From assembly GCF_001463745.1 (NCBI RefSeq), contig NZ_BBWJ01000032.1, positions 1 through 64,000 of the forward strand: DNA of 64,000 nt. Reading direction: 5' to 3'. The notes under the pieces are model-generated. The model ran no database searches. It was not told where the DNA came from and was given only the letters and a program-made list of their open reading frames with translations. A program made the position numbers and the translations under genes. Source of the stretch: Aureimonas sp. AU22. GTDB taxonomy: Bacteria > Pseudomonadota > Alphaproteobacteria > Rhizobiales > Rhizobiaceae. Shown in pieces: positions 1 through 7,659 of this stretch (positions are counted from its first letter, which is position 1; each line of letters begins with the position of its first letter).

Positions 1-1
1 C

Positions 2-1357
2 GGAACCGCCATAGGCGGGACTTGGTCGATCGTTCCAACTTCGGCGCTAGCTCAAGGCACCAATACGATCCATGCAACTGCGCAAGATGCGGCTGGCAAT
101 ACCAGCGCTGCGAGTGGGGATCTCACCATCGACGTCGACAGCGTCGTCCCAACGCTTGCGATCACCAGCAGCATCGCTCGCCCGAAAGTCGGTGACACGC
201 CCACCATCACCTTCACGTTCAGCGAGGATCCCGGCGCGACGTTCGATGCCAGCGACATCACGGTATCCGGCGGTACGCTCGGGGCGCTCAGCGGCAGTGG
301 GGCGGTCCGAACCGCTGTCTTCACGCCCCAGGCGGGCGCTGGCAGCATCGCAGTAGATGCTGGGGCCTATGCCGACACTGCGGGCAACGCCGGCGTCGCG
401 GCGTCGCTGTCTATCGCCGTGGAAGCGCAAGTGCCAGTGCCACCTCCCTCTCCCCCCACAACGGTGGTCACGAACCCGGACGGTTCGACCACCATCATCC
501 TGACAGAGCCGCTATCAGCCTCGCAGCTTGCCCAGTTCGCGACACCGGGCGTCGACAACCTGTCGTCTCCCTTCTCGGTCTTGCTCCCCGATGGAATCGA
601 GAACGTCACCCTGACAGGCACCGGAGATATCAACGCCACCGGCAACAATGGTCCAAACGCCATAACCGGTAACGCAGGGAACAATATCCTGACCGGCGAT
701 GCCCCGGCTGGCAGCGCTGCTGCCTTGGCGGCGTCCGATGGACTCGGCAGTTCCAAACTTCTGGTCGGGGGGGCGGACACGATTACGGCCGGCGAAGGCA
801 ACGATATCGTTTTCGGCAACCAAGGCGCCGACTTCCTGTTCGGCAACCAGGGCAACGATACGCTCTATGGCGGCAAGGACGACGACGCCATCTACGGCGG
901 CAAGGACGACGACTACATCGAGGGCAATCTTGGCAACGACTACATCGAAGGAAACCTCGGCAACGACGTCGTCAACGGCAACCAGGGCAACGACACGGTT
1001 CTGGGCAACCAAGGGAACGATACCGTGCACGGCGGCCAGGGCGACGACCTCGTCCACGGCGGCCAGGGCGACGACATGGTGTTCGGCGACAGGGGCGACG
1101 ATCGCATCTGGGGTGATCTGGGCAACGACACGCTGACGGGCGGCGAGGGGGCGGACACGTTCCTTTTCGCCCAGGCCTCCGGAAACGACATCATAGTCGA
1201 CTTCAATCGGGCGGAGGGCGACCGACTGGACTTCCAAGGTCAGAGCTACTCCGTCCAAGACATCGACGGCTCCGCAGTGTTCACTCTGTCGGGCGGCGGT
1301 GTCGTCGTGCTGACCGGTATCATGGCCACCAGCCTGGATGGGGGAGCGTTCGCGTAA
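2..1357 (+). CDS. RTX/Ig-like calcium-binding secreted protein, C-terminal part (5' end outside window)
   Basis: The reading frame is open from the first bases of the window, so the gene is 5'-truncated and about 451 residues are visible. The first ~135 residues look like a bacterial Ig-like adhesin domain (DAAGN and DTAGN motifs), followed by a proline-rich linker near residue 142. Positions 815-1165 encode 13 consecutive nonapeptides of the RTX type (GNQGNDTLY, GGQGDDLVH), which in this family bind Ca2+ and form a beta-roll. The C-terminus (GADTFLF, then a DxxFNRAEGDRLDF-like stretch) resembles the end domain of type I secreted RTX proteins. No type I secretion genes are in the window. Probable role: large extracellular adhesin or RTX protein. 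The enzyme domain, if any, lies upstream. Confidence 0.85.
   Translation, partial: GTAIGGTWSIVPTSALAQGTNTIHATAQDAAGNTSAASGDLTIDVDSVVPTLAITSSIARPKVGDTPTITFTFSEDPGATFDASDITVSGGTLGALSGSGAVRTAVFTPQAGAGSIAVDAGAYADTAGNAGVAASLSIAVEAQVPVPPPSPPTTVVTNPDGSTTIILTEPLSASQLAQFATPGVDNLSSPFSVLLPDGIENVTLTGTGDINATGNNGPNAITGNAGNNILTGDAPAGSAAALAASDGLGSSKLLVGGADTITAGEGNDIVFGNQGADFLFGNQGNDTLYGGKDDDAIYGGKDDDYIEGNLGNDYIEGNLGNDVVNGNQGNDTVLGNQGNDTVHGGQGDDLVHGGQGDDMVFGDRGDDRIWGDLGNDTLTGGEGADTFLFAQASGNDIIVDFNRAEGDRLDFQGQSYSVQDIDGSAVFTLSGGGVVVLTGIMATSLDGGAFA
815..1165 (+). repeat. 13 tandem RTX nonapeptide repeats (27-bp units)
   Basis: Thirteen 27-bp units encode G-G/N-x-G-N/D-D-x-hydrophobic-x nonapeptides. Successive units come in matched pairs sharing the first five residues (GNQG, GGKD, GNLG, GNQG, GGQG, GD), so the effective period is 54 bp, or one full beta-roll turn of 18 residues. 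Confidence 0.85.
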
Positions 1358-1384
1358 CCAAGCTGCGCTGTTCGGAATGGGGGG

Positions 1385-1414
1385 CCCGCTGCGATCGCAC
1401 GCAGCGGGCTTCTT
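1385..1414 (+). terminator. Rho-independent terminator after the RTX gene
   Basis: CCCGCTGCG (1385-1393) pairs perfectly with CGCAGCGGG (1400-1408) across a 6-nt loop and is followed by CTTCTT. It lies 28 bases after the stop codon. Confidence 0.8.
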
Positions 1415-2126
1415 CGTGTGTTCGGTTTGGCGTCGTGAGCAACGTGGTCCGAGGCGGGCTGCGCGGCCTACCCGCCTGCCATCCGCAGCATGCTGCTCCA
1501 GCTTTCGCTCTTGTCGCGGGACCGGTGTTACGCATGCGGGCTCGCGGCGGCGCTGCCTTCAAGCGCTTGATGCAGTCCGATAACCTGCCGCCGACGCGGG
1601 GGCTTATGAGGCGCGCGGCGTGCCGAGCGAGCTGCTTCCGCAACGACCAAGTTGGGAAGGTCTTGGCGAACTGCGCGCGCATTTGCGTGACCGGCCAAAG
1701 ACGACGCGGGTCTGCCGAATGCAACGCCGGACGACTTCGTCTGGCGCGGCGATGACGGTAGCCGCGATCTGGCCGCGTTCGAAAACGGCGTCGGCTCGCC
1801 GGACGCCATTCCGCGCGATCCTTTTGGCGATCATCGACGCAAATCCCGAGGCATCGTCTCCGCGTAAGCAAAGAGTACGAACCGCGATGGAGGCTCTGGT
1901 CGATGCGCCGCCACCCGGCGACTCGCTAGATGTCCGGGCAACTCGCGCCTAGTAGCCGTGCCGTGGGGGTGTCGACCTGGGAGCCCCGTAGCCTTCCTGG
2001 AGGGAATGTCCGCTTGCTGGAACAGCGCAAGAACGGCGGGGCGTCCTCGATGGCGCGACAGCGGAACCGCAGCTTTCTATCCGATCGAACCGTAAGGCGT
2101 CGGCCCGCCTTCCGCCCATCGCACGC
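1415..2126. other. Region without an intact gene; decayed coding traces
   Basis: No open frame here has a recognisable family, ribosome site and good length together. Coding-like amino-acid text is spread over at least three frames between about 1584 and 1900 (see the pseudogene entry). The rest, up to the end of the deacetylase gene, shows nothing recognisable. Confidence 0.5.
1584..1867 (+). pseudogene. Possible frameshifted remnant with an ADP-ribosyltransferase-like look
   Basis: From 1584 one frame reads coherent text (EARGVPSELLPQRP, then GELRAHLRDRP). Near 1695 the sense moves to another frame, giving PDDFVWRGDDGS, an FENG motif and RKSRGIVSA before a stop at 1865-1867. In a third frame the text would continue as SKEYEPRW. 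The order W-R-G-D, about 38 residues, then a VSxS-like motif recalls the Arg and STS elements of pertussis/LT-type ADP-ribosyltransferases. No intact start is visible. This is inference from short motifs and may be coincidence. It lies directly downstream of the RTX protein terminator. Confidence 0.25.
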
Positions 2127-3047
2127 TTAGATCGTTGTCTGTTCCTTGTACCAGTCCAGGATCTGGGAGCCTGTCCAAAGGACGACGCCATCGTGGGCGA
2201 GGATGTGGTCGTACAGCATTTCGAGATACTTGATGCGGTGTGGTGCGCCCGTGAGATAGGGATGGATCGAGATCGCCATGACGCGCGGGATTGTCGCTCC
2301 CTCGAGATAGAGGCGGTCGAACTGGTCGACGCCGCGTCGGTAGATCTCGTCGGATCGATGGCCCTGGACGGCCGATATGGCGACGTCGTTGATTTCCACC
2401 GTGTAGGGAACGGAGACGATCGGCCCGCTCCGGGTCGAGAGCGTGACGGGTTGGTCGTCGAGGCACCAGTCGCACACGAATTCGATGCCGGCCTCCTTCA
2501 GGAGATCCAGCGTTTCCATCGTCTCGGTCAGCCCCGGACTTTCCCAGCCCCGGGGCGCCTGCCCCGTCATCTCCCGGATGGCGTCGATCGTGCGTCGGAT
2601 CGCGTCCGCCTGATCCTCGACGCGGTGCATCGGGCGCTGGACGAAGCCGTGCCCCATGAAGTCCCAGCCCGCCGCGTGGGCCGCCCGGCACGCCGGTTCG
2701 TAGACCTCGCAGGCCGAGCCGTTGACCGCGAAGCTCGCCTTCAGGCCTCGCTTTTCCAGAACGTCGAGGAAACGCCAGAAGCCGACCCGCATCCCGTATT
2801 CGTGCCAGGCCCAGTTGGGAATGTCGGGCAGCAGCGGCTGGCCCATCGGGGGCGGCAGCACGGCGCGCGGCATGGGCCCGGCAGGCGACCAGTCCTCGAC
2901 GTTGACGATGGTCCACACCGCCACGCGGGCGTCGCCGGGCAACTTCAGCGGCGGCCGGCCGACGATCGGGCGGTATGGCAGGCGGCCTCGAATGCGATCG
3001 GCATCGATGGGGACGTCGTTCATCGTGGTCTCCGAAGCAGCGGTCAT
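2127..3047 (-). CDS. Polysaccharide deacetylase family protein (PuuE/allantoinase-like)
   Basis: The product is 306 residues with a NodB-type deacetylase fold. Recognisable stretches are NWAWHEYGMRVG near residue 80, KASFAVNGSACE near 107, GWDFMGHGF near 130 and GWESPG near 170. In this subgroup (cytosolic allantoinase PuuE-like and peptidoglycan deacetylase-like) the enzymes cleave amide or N-acyl bonds. No signal peptide is seen, so it is probably cytosolic. The start at 3047 is set by an ATGA overlap with the upstream asparaginase gene; a second ATG at 3023 is possible. Co-transcription with an asparaginase and a small-molecule ABC transporter suggests a ring-opening or amide-hydrolysing step in catabolism of a nitrogen compound. 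The substrate is not known. Confidence 0.8.
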   Translation of the reverse strand: MTAASETTMNDVPIDADRIRGRLPYRPIVGRPPLKLPGDARVAVWTIVNVEDWSPAGPMPRAVLPPPMGQPLLPDIPNWAWHEYGMRVGFWRFLDVLEKRGLKASFAVNGSACEVYEPACRAAHAAGWDFMGHGFVQRPMHRVEDQADAIRRTIDAIREMTGQAPRGWESPGLTETMETLDLLKEAGIEFVCDWCLDDQPVTLSTRSGPIVSVPYTVEINDVAISAVQGHRSDEIYRRGVDQFDRLYLEGATIPRVMAISIHPYLTGAPHRIKYLEMLYDHILAHDGVVLWTGSQILDWYKEQTTI

Positions 3048-4072
3048 GAGAAGGCGGCGAAGGCGGCGGCGATCTCGGCGCGGTCGGCACCGCGGCCGAC
3101 CAGGAACGCCAGGAGCAACCGTGCCTTCTCGGGTGACAGGAAGCCCGCGGGCACGAGGCCCCGGGCGACGAGGTCGATCTCCGAGCCGGGAAACCCGTAG
3201 GTGCTCGTGAAGACGGGACCGGCGCCGACCCGGGTCGCCAGGACGACCGGCATGGTTTCGGCTGCCTCCCGCAATGGTTCCACGAAGGAACGCGGCACGT
3301 GTCCCGCGCCCATCGCCTCCACCACGATCGCGCGATAGGCGAGCGTCCTGCACGCCGCGACGATCCGGGCGTCGTCGTCCAGCATCGCCTTGACGATGGC
3401 GACGGGAGCGGGCGCCACGGCCGGGTCGATCCGGTACGGCCGGCCAGGTGACGGCGTCAGGCGCAACCGCACGCGGCCATCCGCGACCGATCCCAGCGGA
3501 CCGGATCCGGGCGAGGCGAAGGCCGACGGCAAGGCGGTGTGGGTCTTGCGCACGAAGGCCGCCGCATGGATCTCGTCGTTGAGAACGACGAGCGCGCCGA
3601 GGTCGCGGGCGCCGGGAGAGCCGGCGACCCGAATCGAGGCCGAAAGGTTCGCGCCGCCGTCGGCGCCCAGGTGATCCGCGCCCCGCATCGCGCCGGTCAC
3701 CACGATCGGCTCCGAACCGGCATGGAGAAGATCCAGCGTGAACGCCGTCTCCTCGATCGTGTCGGTGCCCTGCACGACGACGACACCATCTGCCCCGTCC
3801 CGCAGGATGGTATCGATCGTCTCCGCGACGCCGCGCAACTGGCTCAAGGTCAGCGAGGCGCCCGGCACCAGGAACGGCGTCGACACGCCGATCGTGGCGC
3901 TCTCATCGAGGCCGGGAAAGGCGTCGACGAGAGCGCGGCCATCGAGGCTGGGGACGATGCCGCCGTCCGCTCCCCTCTGCATGGTGATGGTGCCGCCGAG
4001 AACCAGGATATGGACATGGGGCTTGCCCGGCACCTGGCTCGATGGCGAGGGAGGGTGAGGCGCATCGCTCAC
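3044..4072 (-). CDS. Asparaginase family amidohydrolase
   Basis: The 342-residue protein belongs to the L-asparaginase/glutaminase family. It has the N-terminal LGGTITM motif (nucleophile Thr about 28) and the second signature VVQGTDTIEET with the GTDT motif near 102-105. These are the two catalytic threonine motifs of the family, which hydrolyses amide side chains to acid plus ammonia. There is no clear signal peptide, so a cytosolic location is likely. The gene overlaps the next by ATGA at 3044-3047 and follows an NMT1-type transporter on the same strand, so it probably acts on an imported amide or a pathway intermediate rather than asparagine itself. Family assignment is secure; the substrate is inferred. 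Confidence 0.9.
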   Translation of the reverse strand: MSDAPHPPSPSSQVPGKPHVHILVLGGTITMQRGADGGIVPSLDGRALVDAFPGLDESATIGVSTPFLVPGASLTLSQLRGVAETIDTILRDGADGVVVVQGTDTIEETAFTLDLLHAGSEPIVVTGAMRGADHLGADGGANLSASIRVAGSPGARDLGALVVLNDEIHAAAFVRKTHTALPSAFASPGSGPLGSVADGRVRLRLTPSPGRPYRIDPAVAPAPVAIVKAMLDDDARIVAACRTLAYRAIVVEAMGAGHVPRSFVEPLREAAETMPVVLATRVGAGPVFTSTYGFPGSEIDLVARGLVPAGFLSPEKARLLLAFLVGRGADRAEIAAAFAAFS

Positions 4073-4082
4073 GACAGGCCCC

Positions 4083-4898
4083 TCACTTGGCGTCGTCCGG
4101 CCGCCAGAAGATCAGGCGTCGATCCAGCCATTCGAGCAGGAAGTATCCGCCGGCCCCAAGGCCTGCGAGGACCACCACGACCGCGAAGACCCGGTCGATG
4201 CGAAGCTGGTGGTTGTAGAGTTCGACGAGATAACCGAGCCCTTCCGATGCGCCCACGAACTCGCCGACGATGGCACCGATGACCGCGAAGGTCAGCGCCG
4301 CCTTCACGCCGGCGAAGATGACGGGAAGGGCATGCGGCAGGGAGACCTTGCGAAAGGTCTGCATCGGTGTCGCGCGGATCGAGCGCATCAGTTTGCGCGC
4401 GTCTTCCGGCACGCTTTCCAGGCCGACCAGCGTGTTGATCAACACGGGAAAGAAGCTGATCACGACGGCCATCACGATCTTGGAGCTCGGGCCGAACCCG
4501 AACCAGGCGATGAAGAGCGGAGCGAACACGATCTTCGGGACCGCCTGGAAGCCGACCACGAAGGGATAGGCGACGCGCTTCACGCCCGGCCAGATGGCGA
4601 GCGCCGTCCCGAGCAGGAGACCGATCGCCGTTCCCAGGACGAAGCCGACCAAGATTTCCATCAGCGTGACGCTGAAGTGGGCGAGGAAGAAGTCCTGGTG
4701 CACCAGCGAGACGAGCGCGGCCATCACCTTGGAGAAGGCCGGAAGGATGATCGGCGACACCAGCCCAAGCCGCGGGGCGGCTTCCCAGGCGATCAGCAGC
4801 ACGACGACGATGGCGAGCGAATACAGCCGGTACCGCCGCGTCTCGCTGCGGGATACCGCCAAGGCCATGTCGGCCGCCGACATCTCAAGACTCGCCAT
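4083..4898 (-). CDS. ABC transporter permease (SsuC/TauC/ThiX-like)
   Basis: A 271-residue inner-membrane protein with about six hydrophobic segments. The binding-protein-dependent transport signature appears near residues 190-215 (RATPMQTFRKVSLPHALP, the EAA loop contacting the ATPase). The start at 4898 follows GGGAGGAAACC and overlaps the 3' end of the ATPase gene by 14 bases; an ORF extension upstream lacks support. It forms one transporter with the ATPase (4885-5670) and the NMT1-type binding protein (5706-6776), the usual partner set for sulfonates, pyrimidine precursors or other small organic N/S compounds. Confidence 0.9.
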   Translation of the reverse strand: MASLEMSAADMALAVSRSETRRYRLYSLAIVVVLLIAWEAAPRLGLVSPIILPAFSKVMAALVSLVHQDFFLAHFSVTLMEILVGFVLGTAIGLLLGTALAIWPGVKRVAYPFVVGFQAVPKIVFAPLFIAWFGFGPSSKIVMAVVISFFPVLINTLVGLESVPEDARKLMRSIRATPMQTFRKVSLPHALPVIFAGVKAALTFAVIGAIVGEFVGASEGLGYLVELYNHQLRIDRVFAVVVVLAGLGAGGYFLLEWLDRRLIFWRPDDAK

Positions 4899-5670
4899 GG
4901 TTTCCTCCCAGGAGACGACGGACCTCGAAGACGAGATCGGAATAGGCCGGCTGCCGCATCGTCTGGACCGTGCGTGGGCGAGCGAGGCCGACATCGACGA
5001 TGCCGGAGACCTTACCGGGGCGCGGTGTCATCACGACGACGCGGTCGGCCATGAAGACGGCTTCCCCGATGTTGTGGGTGACGAAGAGGACGGTGATGCC
5101 TGCAGCCTGCGAGATGCGCATCAGTTCGATGTTCATGGTCTCGCGGGTGAACTCGTCGAGCGCCCCGAACGGCTCGTCCATGAGAAGCACTTCGGGCTCG
5201 TAGGTCAGCACGCGCGCGAGCGCGACGCGCTGCTGCATTCCGCCTGAAAGCTGGCGGGGATAGGCATCCTCGAAGCCGGCAAGGCCGACCGATGCGATCA
5301 CGGCCCGAGCCTTCTCCCGAAGCGACGCGGGATCGAGACCGTAGACCTCGGCCGGCATCAGGACGTTGCTCAGCACCGAGCGCCAGGGGAGGAGAACCGC
5401 GCTCTGGAACATGAAGCCGACGCGACGCGAGGGCTCGCGGATCGGATCCCCGGCGAGGTGCGCCGTGCCGGCGGTCGCCGGCAGAAGGCCGGCCACCATG
5501 TTGAGGAACGTCGACTTGCCGCATCCGCTCGGCCCCACGAACGAGACGAACTCGCCCCGGCGGATGTCGAGATCGACGCCCTGTAGAGCGACGACGTCCG
5601 CCCCGCCCACACGAAACGTCTTGGCGAGGCCGCGCGAGGACAGGATCGGCACGGCGCTGGCGTCGGTCAT
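4885..5670 (-). CDS. ABC transporter ATP-binding protein (SsuB/TauB-like)
   Basis: A 261-residue nucleotide-binding subunit with Walker A GPSGCGKST, Q-loop FMFQS, signature LSGGMQQRVALAR, Walker B LLMDEPFGALD and an H-loop in FVTHNIGEA. It powers the neighbouring permease. ATG at 5670 is the conservative start. A GTG at 5709 would overlap the binding-protein stop as GTGA and add 13 residues; neither has a strong ribosome site, so translation may be coupled. Confidence 0.92.
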   Translation of the reverse strand: MTDASAVPILSSRGLAKTFRVGGADVVALQGVDLDIRRGEFVSFVGPSGCGKSTFLNMVAGLLPATAGTAHLAGDPIREPSRRVGFMFQSAVLLPWRSVLSNVLMPAEVYGLDPASLREKARAVIASVGLAGFEDAYPRQLSGGMQQRVALARVLTYEPEVLLMDEPFGALDEFTRETMNIELMRISQAAGITVLFVTHNIGEAVFMADRVVVMTPRPGKVSGIVDVGLARPRTVQTMRQPAYSDLVFEVRRLLGGNHGES

Positions 5671-5705
5671 GGCCAGTTCGGGATCGGAGAAGCGGGCCGC
5701 GGCGC

Positions 5706-6776
5706 TCACGGCCGGGTCACCGCAGCCTTGTCGAAGCGGTTCGCCGCCTCGAGCAGGGAGGAGTCGAGCGCCTTCGTGAGATCGACGTCGGCGGCCAGGC
5801 CGCCTTCCTCTTCGGTGCCTTGGCGCAGGAAGTCGTGATAGGCCTGGAAGCCCTGCACGAAATGCGTGCCGAGCGGCTGGTCGGCCAGGGACGCGGGCGG
5901 CGTCTTGAGGATATGCGCCGCTTCCCAGTTCGCCTTGGCGACGGCGTCGACCTCGAACTCCTCGGGCCGGATCGCCTTGGCCATTTCGAAGGCCTGTGCA
6001 TCGTTGGCCGCTGCGAACGCCACGCCCTTCGCGGTCGCGCGCAGGAAGCCCTCGAACATCGCCGGGTCGGCCTCCAGCGCTTCGGCCGTCACCACGATGC
6101 CGTTGGCCGGAAAGTCCTGCGCCTCCTTGGGAAGGATCGTCGTCATCTCCACGCCGCTGGCCCGAATGGCCGCGATGTCGAAGAGGCTCGACGAATAGGC
6201 GTCGACCTGGCCCGACTGGAGCGCGTTCAGCGTCAGGGCCGATCCGTCTCCCACCGGCAGGATGCGCACGTCGCGTCCCTCGACCAGCCCGGCCTCGGCG
6301 AGAACCGCGCGCACGAGCGGCACCTCGCCGCCGGACAGATCGGACACGCCGACCGTCTTGCCCTTCAGATCCTCGATGCTGTGGATGCCGGACGCCGCGG
6401 TCGCGGCAAGCGTGAAGATGTTGGCGTACTGATAGGACGAGATCCACTTGAGATCGTAGCCCTGCGCGACGGCGTTCAGAAAGGCGCTCGGCGCAGGCAG
6501 GGCGGCCTCGGCATTGCCCGCGATGACCTGCTGGATCGCCGCGCTGGAGCCCCCGGCATCGGCGAACTCGACGGCCAGTCCTTCCTCGCGGAAGTAGCCG
6601 CGCTGGTCGGCGATGTAGAACGGGTGGAACTGGTTGACGCTCTCGACCGGGAACATGAAGCGGAAGCGCTTCAGATCCTGGGCATCGGCGGTGCCAGTCA
6701 TCAGAAGGGCAATGAGGCCTGCCGCGACCGATCGGGCGACGGCCCGGTGTTTGCGAAGCGAATTCAAGGGCATCAC
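5706..6776 (-). CDS. NMT1/THI5-like ABC substrate-binding protein
   Basis: The 356-residue periplasmic protein has a signal peptide ending near ADA-Q at residue 32. It has the NMT1/SsuA fold: FHPFYIADQRGYFREEG near 50-66, then AGGSSAAIQQVIAGNAE, typical of thiamine-precursor, nitrate, sulfonate and pyrimidine binders. It is the first gene of a five-gene minus-strand run (binding protein, ATPase, permease, asparaginase, deacetylase) and is divergent from a GntR regulator. The ligand cannot be read from the sequence; the enzymes downstream suggest an amide- or N-ring-containing compound. Confidence 0.9.
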   Translation of the reverse strand: MMPLNSLRKHRAVARSVAAGLIALLMTGTADAQDLKRFRFMFPVESVNQFHPFYIADQRGYFREEGLAVEFADAGGSSAAIQQVIAGNAEAALPAPSAFLNAVAQGYDLKWISSYQYANIFTLAATAASGIHSIEDLKGKTVGVSDLSGGEVPLVRAVLAEAGLVEGRDVRILPVGDGSALTLNALQSGQVDAYSSSLFDIAAIRASGVEMTTILPKEAQDFPANGIVVTAEALEADPAMFEGFLRATAKGVAFAAANDAQAFEMAKAIRPEEFEVDAVAKANWEAAHILKTPPASLADQPLGTHFVQGFQAYHDFLRQGTEEEGGLAADVDLTKALDSSLLEAANRFDKAAVTRP

Positions 6777-6891
6777 AGTCTCTCCATATGGGAAGGGCGG
6801 CGGGGCGCCGATGTGAGCGAGCGTCGCGACCGGTCAACGAACCGATTGTCACGGCCACCATGATATATTAGATTTTGGATATCAATAGGCT

Positions 6892-6912
6892 CATGCCTTG
6901 ATAATTGGCATG
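6892..6912. promoter_or_regulatory. Inverted repeat in the divergent promoter (candidate GntR operator)
   Basis: CATGCC (6892-6897) and GGCATG (6907-6912) form a perfect dyad around an AT-rich 9-bp centre. It sits between the binding-protein gene and the GntR gene, where an autoregulatory site is expected. AT-rich sequence at 6861-6885 is probably the promoter core. Confidence 0.4.
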
Positions 6913-6966
6913 CCTGCGAAAGCGGCACGGGTGCGCCTTGCGCACAGCCGACGATGAGGATGAACG

Positions 6967-7659
6967 ATGCGCCTATCCGACGCGGAACAGGGTTTGGTGG
7001 AAACGGTCAGCCGGAAGGACGCGGTTCTGCGCATCCTTCGTGGAGCCATCACCGACGGGCGCCTCGCACCCGGCGAGCGTCTCGACCAGAACGAGTTGGC
7101 CGAGCGGTTCGGCGTGAGCCGGATGCCCGTCCGCGAGGCGCTGAAGCAGTTGCAGGTCGAAGGCCTGGTGGTGGTCTACCCCCGCCGGGGCGTCGAGGTG
7201 GCTCGGCTGGACCCCTCGACGATCGTCGAGATGTTCGAGGTTCGCATCGCGCTGGAGCAACTGGCTCTGTCACGCGGCGTACCGCTTCTGAAATCCGCCT
7301 CCCTCGACGAGATGGAGGAGGTCCTGATCCAGATGGACGGGTTGCTGGGCGAGCCGTCGGCAGACGACCCGTGGATGACCCTGAACGGGCGCTTTCATGC
7401 CTTGGCGAACGGCGCGAGCGAGTGGCCGCACCTTCTGGAAACGATCTCGCAGTATCGGTCCAACGTCGAGCGCTACGTCCGGTCCTACTTCCATCATGGC
7501 GGACGCGCCCAGTCCCAGGACGAGCATTGGCAGCTCCTGCGCGCCTGCCGCGAACGTGACGTCCCCAAGGCCCAGGCCGTGATCGCCCTGCATCTGCGCA
7601 ACACCGCCGTCACTCTCACAACGGCCATTGCCTCCGAGGGCGCGGCGCGCAGCGCATGA
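6967..7659 (+). CDS. GntR family transcriptional regulator, FadR/FCD subfamily
   Basis: A 230-residue regulator. The winged helix spans about residues 17-80 (ITDGRLAPGERLDQNELAERF-type opening, then VSRMPVREALKQLQVEGLV, the recognition-helix consensus). The C-terminal all-helical FCD ligand-binding domain follows (EVRIALEQLAL near 95, NGRFHALANGA near 145, LRACRERDVPKA near 195). The start follows GAGGATGAACG. It is divergent from the transporter/asparaginase operon and overlaps the amidohydrolase gene by ATGA at 7656-7659, so it probably controls both arms in response to a carboxylate ligand. Confidence 0.9.
   Translation: MRLSDAEQGLVETVSRKDAVLRILRGAITDGRLAPGERLDQNELAERFGVSRMPVREALKQLQVEGLVVVYPRRGVEVARLDPSTIVEMFEVRIALEQLALSRGVPLLKSASLDEMEEVLIQMDGLLGEPSADDPWMTLNGRFHALANGASEWPHLLETISQYRSNVERYVRSYFHHGGRAQSQDEHWQLLRACRERDVPKAQAVIALHLRNTAVTLTTAIASEGAARSA

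Noticed and set aside
515..1258. A 247-codon open frame antisense to the RTX repeats
   Set aside because: Repeat DNA is open in several frames. The plus strand gives canonical RTX nonapeptides.
4885..6861. A continuous 658-codon frame covering the ATPase and much of the binding-protein gene
   Set aside because: Only its C-terminal ~260 residues are a real ATPase. The rest is an off-frame reading of the binding-protein gene.
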